Shown one piece after another: positions 32,698 through 42,180 of a stretch of 64,000 bases of DNA. Every line of letters starts with the position of its first letter. Within the stretch, counting starts at the first letter, position 1. A program made the translations under genes and the position numbers. The notes under the pieces were generated by a model, which saw nothing but the letters and a program-made list of their open reading frames with translations, was not told where the DNA came from and made no database searches. The stretch spans positions 270,358-334,357 of the forward strand of contig NZ_PVNG01000015.1 in assembly GCF_003001935.1 (NCBI RefSeq), written 5' to 3'. The DNA comes from Nonomuraea fuscirosea (GTDB lineage Bacteria; Actinomycetota; Actinomycetes; Streptosporangiales; Streptosporangiaceae).

Positions 32698-33914
32698 GTG
32701 CCTGTTGCCTCATCATTGCCGATCAGTGCTGCCCTTGGCCAACTGGCCGAGCATGGACCGGTGGCCGCCTCCACCGGTAATTCCCTCAGCTTGCTGGAGT
32801 GTTTCCAGCGACTTCCCGACCCTCGCGATCCGCGTGGCGTCCGGCATGCGCTGGCGTCGTTACTGGCCGGTGCCGCAGCGGCCGTGCTGGCCGGCGCGCG
32901 CTCGTTCACCGCGATCGGTGAGTGGATTGCTGAGGCCCCCGCCCAGGTGATGGCCGTCCTCGGCGTCCGCCGGGATCCACTGAGCCGGGCCTGGCAGCCG
33001 CCCGACGAGTCCACCGTGCGGCGTCTGTTCGAGCAGCTCGACACCGAGGCCCTGGATGAGGCGGTCTGCTCCTGGCTGGCCGGGCGAGCCGCCACAGCCG
33101 ACACCACCATCCACAGCCCGGCTCGTGCGCGTCGTCAGGCTGTGGCCGTCGACGGCAAAGCCCTGCGCGGTGCACGCCACCGCGGCGGTGAGCCAGTGCA
33201 TCTGCTGGCCACCTTCGACCACAGCAACGGCCTGGTGCTCGCGCAGACCGACGTGCACGGCAAGACCAACGAGATCACCCGCTTCCAGCACTTGCTGCAG
33301 CGCCTCGACCTGGACGATCGCGTGGTCACCGCCGATGCCCTGCACACCCAGCGCGAGCACGCCACCTTCCTCATCGAGCAGAAACGGGCGCACTACGTCC
33401 TGATCGTCAAGAAGAACCAGCCCAGCCTGTACGCGCAGGTCAAACGGTTGTCCTGGAAACAGATTCCCGTCCAGCACCGCGAACGTGACCGGGGACACGG
33501 ACGTGAAGAGTGCCGCACCCTCAAAGCCGTCACTCTCACCACCGGGCTGCTGTTCCCCCACGCCGTCCAGGCAATGCGGATCAAGCGCCAGGTCAAGCGC
33601 CAGGTCAAAGACGGCAGCACGGGCAGATGGCGGACCGTGACCGTCTACGCCATCACCGATCTGCCCGCGTGGCAAGCCCCTCCCGCCGACCTGGCCGCCT
33701 GGATCCGCGGCCACGACTGCATTACGTCCGCGACGTCACCTACGCCGATGACCACAGCCGAGTCCGCACCGGCAACGCTCCACGCGCCATGGCCAGCCTG
33801 CGCAACCTCGCCATCGGTGCCCTACGCCTGACCGGCGCCAGCAACATCGCCCAAGCCATCCGCCACATCTCCCGCGACGCCACCCGGACCCTCACCGTCC
33901 TCGACCTCCCATGA
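32698..33914 (+). pseudogene. ISAs1-family transposase, frameshifted
   Basis: The first frame (to about 33715) carries LLECFQRLPDPRDPRGVRHA, RRQAVAVDGKALRGARH, VVTADALHTQREHA and YVLIVKKNQPSLY; the end continues in another frame as HYVRDVTYADDHSRVRTGNA to VLDLP. Between them the usual 'RGHW.IENGLH' stretch is shortened (RGHDCI), so a small deletion broke the gene. Confidence 0.85.
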
Positions 33915-33924
33915 TCGAGAAACA

Positions 33925-34200
33925 GGACATAACTCCACTACGCCGGAGCCCTGCACCGTCCGGTCACGCAAGCGCTGGAGGACAAGTACCCCAAGGCGGC
34001 CGAGCATCTGGACGAGGCGCGCGAGGACATCCTGGCCTTCGCCGCCTATCCCAAGGCGGTGTGCCGGTAGATCTGGTCCAACCGTGCAGGAGCGGCTGAA
34101 CAAGGAGATCCGCCGCCGGACAGACGTCGTTGGGATCTTCCCGCACCGCGAGGCGATCATCCGCCTGGTCGGCGCGGTGCTGGCCGAGTGCCGCAAGGCC
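33925..34200 (+). pseudogene. IS256-family transposase remnant
   Basis: C-terminal pieces in two frames: QALEDKYPKAAEHLDEARED, ILAFAAYPKAV, then ERLNKEIRRRTDVVGIFPHR and EAIIRLVGAVLAE, the hallmark end of mutator/IS256 transposases. An in-frame stop and a frameshift lie near 34070. Confidence 0.8.
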
Positions 34201-34483
34201 GTCGAGAAAAAGAAACAGAAGACAGCAATGATGTTAATGTGACGATTGATGCTATTGCTGCTTAAATAGGTACAGATCGCAGAGTGGTCTCATTCTCATA
34301 TACCACGATCTCGGACGCGGCCGACTCCTCTCCGCGCGCGTAGCGCAACGTGATCGTGAAATTTCGAAGCCATTGACCGATAAAGGGACATTTGGGCGAA
34401 TGCCGTCCCTATCTAGAGGGCGGTGAGCTCTTGGGTGCTGGTGTAGCCTGGCCTCCCGCACGCCGAATTTCGAAAGAGACGAC

Positions 34484-34816
34484 ATGGTACCTGTCAGGCT
34501 GCCGAGCGGTAGAGAGATCTTGCTGCTTTCGGTCCCCGCGGACACTCTGATGACGGCCCAGAGCACGGACGAACCCGTGTACAAGGACGTCTCTTTCCAT
34601 ATCGAATTCCAAGATCTCGTTGATGTAGCGGCGGAGATCGGTGCCCTGCTTCGTCAGGGCATTGAGAAGATACTCCCTAGTAAGGCGTCCGTTGAGCTCA
34701 ACATCGGAGTCGACGCCAAGACAGGGAAGATCACCGCCTTCTTTGTCGAAGGCGGTGCGAACGGCTCGATTAAGATCGCCTTGGAGTGGGACAGGGAAAG
34801 GCCTGCCCCGACATGA
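34484..34816 (+). CDS. Trypco1-like (CU044_2847 family) protein
   Basis: 110 residues: VPVRLPSGREILLLSVPADT, then a helix DLVDVAAEIGALLRQGIEKI and two strands SVELNIGVDAKTGKITAFFV, EGGANGSIKIALEW. This is the small domain found next to trypsin-like proteases in bacterial conflict systems (trypsin-co-occurring domain 1). It probably binds or guides the protease. ATG at 34484; stop overlaps the next start (ATGA). First gene of a three-gene operon; 34245-34483 upstream has no complete gene and must hold the promoter. Confidence 0.8.
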   Translation: MVPVRLPSGREILLLSVPADTLMTAQSTDEPVYKDVSFHIEFQDLVDVAAEIGALLRQGIEKILPSKASVELNIGVDAKTGKITAFFVEGGANGSIKIALEWDRERPAPT

Positions 34817-37800
34817 CGGTCCATCTCGAGAAGCACCTTCGCAGCTGCACAGTTTTGATCACAGACGGGCAAGGCAAGGCAGCCGGATCAGGGTTCTTTG
34901 TCGCCGAAGGTCTTGTTCTGACTGCAGCGCATGTGGTGTACCAGGCCGGCGAGGGCGTGCGAGCGCAGTGGAACGGTGTCGTACTGAATGAACTCAGCCA
35001 AGAATGGCTGGACCCTCCACCGCCTAAAGGCCCCGGCTCGTGGCCCCTTCCGGATCTCGCGCTGCTCCGCGTGCACGATGACGCCGCGTCCGGCCATCCC
35101 TGTGTCCTGCTAGGCAATAGGTTGTCCGGTTCTACACTGCTTGCCGAGGGGTACACGCGGGGCACGAGTGGTGGGTATGCGCCGGATAGCGCTCGCCTGG
35201 AGTTCGAAACGGTTCGTAGTGAAGGTATCTTCTCAGTCATCAAGTGCAAAGACTCGATCATCGACGACGGCTTGAGTGGCGGCCCCATCCTTGATCTGGG
35301 ATCGGGAGAGGTGGTCGGTGTTACCAAAGGACAGCGCACCAGCCTGTTGCCGATCGGCGGAATCGCTATCGCGTCCAGCGTACTGTCCGACTTGTATCCG
35401 GACCTTTGGATGGCAAACGCGCGCTTCCATCACACCGACCGCCGATGGGAATTCGCCCGCCTAAATTCATCTCAGGTGATGGATCTTACAGCTGCGACCC
35501 GTGGTTTTCTCCGAATGGTTGACCAGGTGATCGCCGAACGTCCCGCCTTCTTGCCGCCCGGTGCCGTTAGGGCTGATATTCACCAGATGCCCTCGGTGCG
35601 CGCCCTATCACACGGCAGACCCGCGGAACCCGCCCATCAGGACGAACTATCGTCTGAGGAGCTGGGCGTCAACGATGTTCGATTCGAAGGCGTCTTTCAG
35701 TGGGCACCGTTGCGGGTGCGATGGCGCAGCATCGTCCTGCGTGGGATGCCTGGACTAGGTAAGTCATGGCTGCTGAACAGCCATGCCAACGCCGTTGCCG
35801 CTGACTCTTTGGAAAAGCTCAACGATAACCGCGTTGACGGTACATCGGTCTCATTGCCTGTCCTGATCGATTGTGCAGATCTGGGGCGCATGCTGCCGAC
35901 CGCGATCACCAGGGACAGTGTGTTGAGGGCGCTGGCAAACGCGATCCAGGCCGATGCCGAAGCGGATTGGGCGCAAATTCCTGTGGACGCCATCATCCGG
36001 CTTGCTTATGAGGACGGCAGGCTCATTTCGTGCCTTGACGCATTGGATGAAGTGAGCATTGCCGATCGGCAAAAGATTCGTCAGGCTCTGCCGATCCTCA
36101 CGGAGCGCGGAAACCAGCTGCTGATCACCTCACGACCTTCGCGTACGCTACACATTGACACAGCGGCATTGGGTGGCTGCTTCAATGCCGATGTCGTCGG
36201 TTTCTCCCCTGGCCAAGTGTTCGCTTTCGCCCGCTCCTGGTTCGCCCGGCACCCAGTCAGGAGTACTGAATTTGAAGCTGAACTGCTCGACCGCCCAGAA
36301 CTAAGAAGATTGGCAAAGGTGCCGCTGCTGGCCGCCTTCCTATGCCGACTGGCCTCCGAAGGAAATAACGTCCAGGTACTGCCTTCAACGCGTGTCGAGG
36401 TGCTTCAGTCTGTCATGCTTGGCGCCTTGTCGGGTCGTTGGCGTGACCCGACCTTGCAGGCCCTGGACCCAGATAGCCCGCCTGACCCGACTCTCCGGCT
36501 CAGAATTCTCTCTGATGCAATCGGCAGGCTGAGTCGTCCATGGCGCTCCCGCGTCGATCGGTTCTCCCGTCCCAATCTCGCCGTTGCACTCCGCGAACAT
36601 CCGGACCACGCTAGAACTGCTACGGAGGCTGACACACGCTGGTATGTATGGCAGACACTACGACCCGCGATGAGCAGCCAGCCCCGCCCGCTTTCGGACC
36701 CGTTGATATGGGAATATATGTTTGACGGACTACTTGCTCACGATCTCAGCGAGTCGAGCGAGTCCATGATCCGGTTCACTCATCCCGTTCTGGCTGAGTA
36801 CTGCATGGCCTCGTATCTGGCGTCCCAGACGGCGGACGAGTTGCGAGGCATCGTCACCGCACACCGCTGGTTCGACACACCTTGGTATGAGATCTGGCCG
36901 CTGACGGCGGGTCTAATGGCGCACCCAGGCACCCTAGTGGAATTGCTCCTCGACACGCCGACGGACTCCTGGTACGAGCAGACGTTCCTCGCGAGCCGTT
37001 GTGTCGCGGTCGCTGGCGCCCGTATGTCCACCGAGTTGAAGACCCGCGTGCTATCGGCTGTGATTTCCGCTACCCAGAGTTGGCGCTCATTCGACCGTGA
37101 GCGTGCTCTACTCCATCTGGGCGAGCTCGTTCATGCACGACTGGATGAAGCCGTCAAGGCCTCGCGCCGGTTGCTGAACAGTGAGGAGATCGAGTCTTCT
37201 ACCCTTCTGAGGGTCGCCGGCCTGCTTGCAGAGATCGGTGATCCTGCAGGATTGAAGATCGCCCGGAAATGCGTCAGTGACCGCGGCGTACCGACCGTCT
37301 ATCGAGCGTGGAACGCGCGGGCGATCGTTCTCGCGAATGATCCGGAAGGTCTCGTCGCCCTACAATCCGCCATAAGAAACGCTCGCACTGTGAGTGAACT
37401 GCGCATCCTCGTCAACGCGATCCCAGTGGAGAGTCAGGTCGGTAGCAATCTCGCTGCACAGATTCTCCGGGACCACGAAGTCCACACACGGATCCGGGCT
37501 ACGGTCGGCGCAGCCCTTATCCGGACAGGTGACGCTCATCGCATCCGCTTGGCCAAGGAGCTCGCCGCGACGCCGCTCACCGTCTGGCACCTGCGTGCGG
37601 CTCTCATCTCGGAACTTCTCGCCGTAGGCGAAGACGATGTCCTCCAACTGGGCCTCGAGTTGTTCGATGACCCCAACCTGTCGGCCGACCAACGTGTAAC
37701 CCTTGTGGAATCACTGGTGCGGAGAGGCGAGACCGCCGTTCTGCCCCGGGCCGTTCAGATGTTGAGCAGGAGGGATATCAGCTGGGAGGAACGCAGGCAG

Positions 37801-39468
37801 TTGGCGCGGTCGGTGGTCGAGCTAGGCCCAGCCGGAATCGAAGAGTTGCTCACTCAGGTCCGTTCACCGCTCGACATCGACCTGAAGATGCGGCACATCA
37901 TCGCCCTCGTCGAGGCCGGTGAGTGTCTCGATCTAGCCGCCGAGCTAGTCGCCGATCCCGGAGCGCCCGCGTGGATACGGACGAGAGTGGCCACCAGCCT
38001 CTTGGAGCGCGGTTACCTCTCAATACCACATACGGTGGTGGCAGAGCTGGCCACCGACTTCGAGCCCGAACACGACTTCCAAGGTGAGCTCATCATCGCC
38101 ATGGCAGGGCGTGACATTCCCGGCGCGGGTGCGGCCGCCGTGAGCTTGCTAGGCCGCGAGCGTGCGTCCAAGGCCAATTATGCCGGCAGCAAGAAATTCA
38201 TCGGCGGTCTGGCGACCGCTGGCCCGGAGGGATACGCCAGCCTCGATCGGATAGCCCGGGACAATGAACTAGCCGAGGAGGATCGCGCACTTGCTATCGA
38301 CGCCATGGCCGACACCAATCCGGGAGAGGCCGCCCAGCTTGCGCTATCTCTCGCAGAACAGTTCACCAAATTTGCCAACTCTCGTCTCACGCTCCTACTC
38401 GCTGACAAGGGAGTGGTCGAGGTTGCCGACCAGTTGTCGACGCAGTTGAGGGATGAGCCTGCGGCTTATCGCGCCCTCTTCCAGCTATTGAGCAGCCCGC
38501 GGGCGTCCCAGGAACTCGTCGAGGCACTCCTCCCTGCCGCTCATGCGGCGACCATCGCGGAGGCGCCAGAGCCACCAGCGCCCCTGACGCTTGACTCACA
38601 TTTCCTTGAAGAGGCGGGCATCACCTGGTCCTCCGAGGCGGAGAAGGAGGCGATCACTGACTGGGTCGCCGATAGGATCAGGGAAAAAGTGAGCACCAAG
38701 GTGTTCTCCTTCCTGACAACCAGCCAGCTTGACGAATACGAGCAGCTCGAAAGCGCAGAGCAGCATGTCGAATTCTTGGCCACGCGATCAGGTGGGTATC
38801 CCGAACTCGTGCGCAGCCAGGCGGCCGTCGTCCAGCAAGAGATCCGTGACAACCCATCGATCGTCCCTCCGTTCAATGTCGTGCAGACCATGCAGCCAAT
38901 GCGACGGCTCTCGTACATCGCCGCCGCCATCGAAGAGTGGGTCATACTCACTCAGTCCAGTGGTCCGCAGAGCAGCGCCCAGTTTCTCGCCGCCAACGAG
39001 TCGGTGATCGTAACCCCCGAAGGCCATGCGTTGCTGAGAATTGCCTGCCAGATGACGGCAGCATGGAATCCATATGAAGGGCATCAGTTCTTGGTGGAAG
39101 TGGCTTTGCGGAATGGCCTTCAGGCGTCCCGCAAGCTTATGGAGGACTCTGACAAGTTGCATGATCTCCTGCGTGAGTATCTTAACGAAGGAAATGGAAT
39201 GCAGCTACTTTATGCCGCGCTGGCAGGCCTCGTCCTGGAACCAGGATCGGAGGTGGTGGCGTTCTACGGTGCACTTGGCGCGGCCCTCCTCGAAAATATG
39301 GAGTTGAGTGTGGCGCTGATGGCGCTCAGCGGTCGGTCCGCGAGCGAGGACCAACGCAAGGACGGCCTGGCCACTCTGCAGGAGAACGCTGAGCGATTCC
39401 AATGGAACGAGGAGTGCGTCAGGGTGCTACGCGGTGCGCTCAGAAACGAACTAGGGGACATCGAATGA
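34813..39468 (+). CDS. Trypsin-like protease-NACHT NTPase-HEAT repeat protein
   Basis: 1551 residues. 10-195: serine protease with the triad His40 (GLVLTAAHVV), Asp81 (PLPDLALLRV) and Ser155 (IIDDGLSGGPI). 285-450: STAND/NACHT NTPase with Walker A GMPGLGKSWLL (311-321), Walker B ISCLDALDEVS (405-415) and LLITSRPS (437-443); a winged-helix-like region follows (RLAKVPLLAAFLCRLA). From about 700 to 1330 there are repeated helix pairs with short loops (RVAGLLAEIGDPAGLKIA; SELLAVGEDDVLQLGLELFD), HEAT-like, likely the sensor. Bacterial NACHT proteins of this build are anti-phage sensors that activate an effector, here proteolysis. Cytosolic: no signal peptide. Both ends overlap their neighbours by ATGA. 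Target and phage trigger unknown. Confidence 0.88.
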   Translation: MTVHLEKHLRSCTVLITDGQGKAAGSGFFVAEGLVLTAAHVVYQAGEGVRAQWNGVVLNELSQEWLDPPPPKGPGSWPLPDLALLRVHDDAASGHPCVLLGNRLSGSTLLAEGYTRGTSGGYAPDSARLEFETVRSEGIFSVIKCKDSIIDDGLSGGPILDLGSGEVVGVTKGQRTSLLPIGGIAIASSVLSDLYPDLWMANARFHHTDRRWEFARLNSSQVMDLTAATRGFLRMVDQVIAERPAFLPPGAVRADIHQMPSVRALSHGRPAEPAHQDELSSEELGVNDVRFEGVFQWAPLRVRWRSIVLRGMPGLGKSWLLNSHANAVAADSLEKLNDNRVDGTSVSLPVLIDCADLGRMLPTAITRDSVLRALANAIQADAEADWAQIPVDAIIRLAYEDGRLISCLDALDEVSIADRQKIRQALPILTERGNQLLITSRPSRTLHIDTAALGGCFNADVVGFSPGQVFAFARSWFARHPVRSTEFEAELLDRPELRRLAKVPLLAAFLCRLASEGNNVQVLPSTRVEVLQSVMLGALSGRWRDPTLQALDPDSPPDPTLRLRILSDAIGRLSRPWRSRVDRFSRPNLAVALREHPDHARTATEADTRWYVWQTLRPAMSSQPRPLSDPLIWEYMFDGLLAHDLSESSESMIRFTHPVLAEYCMASYLASQTADELRGIVTAHRWFDTPWYEIWPLTAGLMAHPGTLVELLLDTPTDSWYEQTFLASRCVAVAGARMSTELKTRVLSAVISATQSWRSFDRERALLHLGELVHARLDEAVKASRRLLNSEEIESSTLLRVAGLLAEIGDPAGLKIARKCVSDRGVPTVYRAWNARAIVLANDPEGLVALQSAIRNARTVSELRILVNAIPVESQVGSNLAAQILRDHEVHTRIRATVGAALIRTGDAHRIRLAKELAATPLTVWHLRAALISELLAVGEDDVLQLGLELFDDPNLSADQRVTLVESLVRRGETAVLPRAVQMLSRRDISWEERRQLARSVVELGPAGIEELLTQVRSPLDIDLKMRHIIALVEAGECLDLAAELVADPGAPAWIRTRVATSLLERGYLSIPHTVVAELATDFEPEHDFQGELIIAMAGRDIPGAGAAAVSLLGRERASKANYAGSKKFIGGLATAGPEGYASLDRIARDNELAEEDRALAIDAMADTNPGEAAQLALSLAEQFTKFANSRLTLLLADKGVVEVADQLSTQLRDEPAAYRALFQLLSSPRASQELVEALLPAAHAATIAEAPEPPAPLTLDSHFLEEAGITWSSEAEKEAITDWVADRIREKVSTKVFSFLTTSQLDEYEQLESAEQHVEFLATRSGGYPELVRSQAAVVQQEIRDNPSIVPPFNVVQTMQPMRRLSYIAAAIEEWVILTQSSGPQSSAQFLAANESVIVTPEGHALLRIACQMTAAWNPYEGHQFLVEVALRNGLQASRKLMEDSDKLHDLLREYLNEGNGMQLLYAALAGLVLEPGSEVVAFYGALGAALLENMELSVALMALSGRSASEDQRKDGLATLQENAERFQWNEECVRVLRGALRNELGDIE

Positions 39469-40331
39469 CGGATAGGAAACGTCGGGCTGTCCGGAAACCT
39501 CGCCTTCCTGCCCCGACCATGAGCCCCATCGTCACTATTTGCCCAGTACGCGGCGACGAGCAGATCTGCGTGCCGCTCAATCAGGTGCTTATCAGGGGAA
39601 CAACTGGCGGAATCGACGAATTCTATTCCGCGTGTTCCTGCGGGCGGAGATTCGCGCTCTCACGATCAGCTCAGCGCCGGTTGGCCGAACTGGCTGGTGA
39701 CTACGTCGCAATCACCGAGGCCCATGACACGCCCGCCGCCCGGGTACTTGACATCCTTATAGAGAAGACGACCTGGCCAGCGGGTCATACGAGTTCATTG
39801 GCAAAGTCTGGCATCGTCCCCATCGGCACGCCTGTGCTCCATGCGCCGACAGAGCAAGTGAGGGTCATCAGCCGGGGGCTGTTCAATTTCGGCCGCCACA
39901 TGATCTCGGTGATGAATCGTGCCGAAGGAATTGGACTGGCGGCCAACCAGGTCGGTGTTCCATTACAGGTGCTGGCTCACGACTTCGGGCGCGTGGTTCC
40001 CCAGATCATGGTGAATCCCGAGATCCTTCGTTCTAAAGGCACGTGGAGCTATGGAGAGGGCTGCCTCTCATTGAAGATTGAGGGTACTGCCGCCGATGTC
40101 GTACGCCCGAAGATTATTACTGCGGTGGCAACTTTGCCTACTAGCCAGACGATCATCGTCCAGGCCGACGAAATCCTAGCGCGTGTCCTGCAACACGAGA
40201 TCGACCATCTGAACGGCATCGAATACGTACAGCGGCTCATCGGTACCGACCAACTGGAGGTCTATTCCAAGATCGAAGGGAGAGGAATCAACCTCTCTTG
40301 CATACCGCCGATGCCCTACGCACGCACCTGA
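39465..40331 (+). CDS. Peptide deformylase with N-terminal extension, in the NACHT operon
   Basis: 288 residues. Residues 115-260 are a peptide deformylase with all three motifs: GIGLAANQVG (155-164), EGCLS (198-202, metal ligand Cys200) and QHEIDHLNG (His244, Glu245, His248). The enzyme family removes formyl groups from N-terminal Met of new proteins. The first 110 residues are not part of ordinary deformylases and hold possible zinc ligands (TICPVRGDEQIC and YSACSCGRRF). The ATG overlaps the NACHT gene's stop, so it is made with it. Ordinary deformylases are about 170-200 residues and lie near fmt. Here the gene is more likely a partner in the NACHT response, or a resistant spare enzyme; both are inference. 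Confidence 0.88.
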   Translation: MTDRKRRAVRKPRLPAPTMSPIVTICPVRGDEQICVPLNQVLIRGTTGGIDEFYSACSCGRRFALSRSAQRRLAELAGDYVAITEAHDTPAARVLDILIEKTTWPAGHTSSLAKSGIVPIGTPVLHAPTEQVRVISRGLFNFGRHMISVMNRAEGIGLAANQVGVPLQVLAHDFGRVVPQIMVNPEILRSKGTWSYGEGCLSLKIEGTAADVVRPKIITAVATLPTSQTIIVQADEILARVLQHEIDHLNGIEYVQRLIGTDQLEVYSKIEGRGINLSCIPPMPYART

Positions 40332-40499
40332 TGGTCCTTGGCATGTCGACGGGAGGAACACCATCCCGTCATCGGCCGAAGAAGACCGCATCGCGGGCAC
40401 CGCGCTTGCGCGACATCAAGGCCCGCGGTAAGGGATCATGACGGCGGCCGTGAGAAGCGGTTCTGATCCACTTCTTGCTTCTTGTGATCTGGTGACGGG

Positions 40500-40690
40500 G
40501 TATGACGACAATCAGTCGGCGTGGAGGATCTGGAGGCGGAGAAGGTCGAAGCTGGCACGCCCGTAGCCGTCCCTTTTGATCCGCTCCGGAATTCCACTCC
40601 AGGGTCAGCCCGGCATTGGCAGTGTCGAAGTCCTGGCGCAAGCCGCGAGCCAGGCTGCGGAGCGGCTTGAGGCCGGTGGCCTCGGCCTGG
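40500..40690 (-). pseudogene. ISL3-family transposase C-terminal scrap
   Basis: Minus-strand pieces FDTANAGLTLEWNSGA and, after a gap and frame change, YGRASFDLLRLQILHAD match the end of ISL3 transposases (usually 'AGLTL.WSSG..EGHVNRIK..KR.MYGRA.FDLLR.R.L'). No other part remains. The rest of 40332-40889 shows nothing. Confidence 0.6.
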
Positions 40691-40889
40691 TGGAGCTATG
40701 CGGGCAGGAGGTGGCCGTGCCGGTTGGTCATCATTTCGGCCGGCCGCTGTAGACATCCACACGATGCCTCGGTTGTCGGTTAACCAGGCAACTCGTCCAA
40801 CTCCGTCCAGAGCTTGACCACGGCCAATACGCAGCCAAGTTGAGGTGGTCATAGGCGTACGCCCAGGTCAGCGCATGATCGTGACGGGA

Positions 40890-40942
40890 CTGTAAAACCG
40901 TCGGCTCAGCCTACGCAAGTTCGAACCTTGCACCTGCCACAC
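40890..40942 (+). repeat. attR of the AICE
   Basis: Perfect 53-base match to 3569-3621. The bases before it (GCCCAGGTCAGCGCATGATC) recur, slightly changed, before the copy at 55937, so both look like right ends of related elements. The bases after it (CGCAGTAAGCGCAGCTCAGA, then hairpin GAGGCCC-TACG-GGGCCTC) match those after the copy at 43744. Confidence 0.92.
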
Positions 40943-41162
40943 GCAGTAAGCGCAGCTCAGAGGCCCTACGGGGCCTCTTCTGCATTTCAGGGGTATGCAG
41001 CCGGATGCCGCTGTGAGCGGCCGTTTGTCGGTGGTTGCGGGATATACGCGGGATGGATCCGGGGACGTTTCCCCAGGTCGAGGCCCATGATCCGGAGTAT
41101 GCGCGGGATGACGTGGCCCCTGCAACGCCGAAAGGCCCCGGGGAAACCGGAGCCCTTTGGGT

Positions 41163-41234
41163 GGTGCCGTCCGTGATCTCCTGCAGTGAGTACGTCCGCG
41201 ATCCGCTGGTTGACGATCTCCTCCTGGCCGTCGA
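41163..41234 (-). pseudogene. Integrase C-terminal tail
   Basis: LIDGQEEIVNQRIADVLTA reads as the end of an actinomycete integrase (compare CIYGQQSEAMRRIFDA of the intact int). Everything upstream is replaced by the GC-rich repeat at 41235. Evidence of an older element to the right of attR. Confidence 0.55.
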
Positions 41235-41516
41235 TCAAGTGGCGGCGCGGCGCGCCGCTGTACCTCCGGCCCTCCGCCCGCCCGCCGTCCGGGCGTGCGG
41301 CCTGGGGGCCGGTCCCGGACGGCGGCGGGACACCGGGCCGGTCACCGCACGCCAGCCCTGCCGTACCAACCGAACGCCCCGGCCGGGGTTGCCGCGCCGC
41401 CACACAGATGCAGCCCTACGATCGCCACTGCATGGCCGGTCGCCATACGTGGTCGGGGGCGATCGACGATCCAGGGTTTGTTCCTCACCCTGGCTCACCG
41501 AGCAACGTGGTTGATC
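41235..41516. repeat. GC-rich repeat, copy 2 of 3
   Basis: Starts GATCAAGTGGCGGCG and ends CGTGGTTGATC, so its extreme ends GATCAA/TTGATC are inverted. Interrupts or replaces an integrase gene. See copies at 31937 and 44631. Confidence 0.8.
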
Positions 41517-41637
41517 TCGGATGCCAAACTCCGCCGAAGCACCTTTGCGTGCCGCGCTCGCCGGGTTTACATCGGCGCCTGTGGAGAGGTGCAGCAGGGT
41601 GGAGATGGACGCCATCCTTCCCTGCCGCCGGAGGGCG

Positions 41638-42180
41638 TCAAGGGGTACAAATGTCTTTCATCAGGTCCCAGAAGGACCTGTGACGATTGGCGCCGGCCTT
41701 CCAGCCCGCGAGCAGCCACGCCTCCCACTCGCCATCGGAGGTCATAACGTGGGGGTTGAGGAGTAGGAGTCCGTCCCACAGCCCGACCAGAAGAGTGTCA
41801 CGCACATATTCGTTTCTGATGTTGTCGCTGCTCTGCTCCTTTCCGTAGACGAAGTAGAGGTCATCGGGCACGCTCGGGCGCTCTTCACCCATGGGCGAGG
41901 TCCAGGCTTCGACCGCTGAGGGCCAGACGTCACGGAGCCAGCCGACTTCCGCGACCGGTGCCACGGAGTACTCCTCGATGCCCCAGCCGTTGGAGAACAG
42001 GAGGAACTGCCGATAGCTCGGCGGCAGTCTCACACCCAACCGCTCTTCGAGTTGACTGACTTCAAACTCACTGGCCGGGGGGTGGAGACCGTGACCCGGC
42101 GGCAACGGCGGATGGTCAGGGCCTTCGGCCACCGGTTCATCCTCCGGCAAGAGATCAGACCATGGGTACGCGGCACTCAT
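41638..42180 (-). CDS. SMI1/KNR4 (SUKH) family protein
   Basis: 180 residues from ATG at 42180. FEVSQLEERLGVRLPPSYRQ and FLLFSNGWG are the SUKH signature, followed by VWPSAVEAW, LLVGLWDGLLLLNP and a C-terminal GEWEAWLLAGW. SUKH proteins act as immunity proteins against nuclease toxins or as general protein-interaction units. No toxin gene is adjacent, so it may be an orphan immunity gene left in a decayed element. Confidence 0.85.
   Translation of the reverse strand: MSAAYPWSDLLPEDEPVAEGPDHPPLPPGHGLHPPASEFEVSQLEERLGVRLPPSYRQFLLFSNGWGIEEYSVAPVAEVGWLRDVWPSAVEAWTSPMGEERPSVPDDLYFVYGKEQSSDNIRNEYVRDTLLVGLWDGLLLLNPHVMTSDGEWEAWLLAGWKAGANRHRSFWDLMKDICTP

Noticed and set aside
32376..33110. Minus-strand frame over the ISAs1 region
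   Set aside because: Ser/Arg/Ala-rich antisense of a recognisable transposase.
34252..34410. Minus-strand coding-like scrap (LRNFTITLRYARGEESAASE)
   Set aside because: Plausible composition but no start, no motif and only about 49 codons; treated as debris before the NACHT operon.
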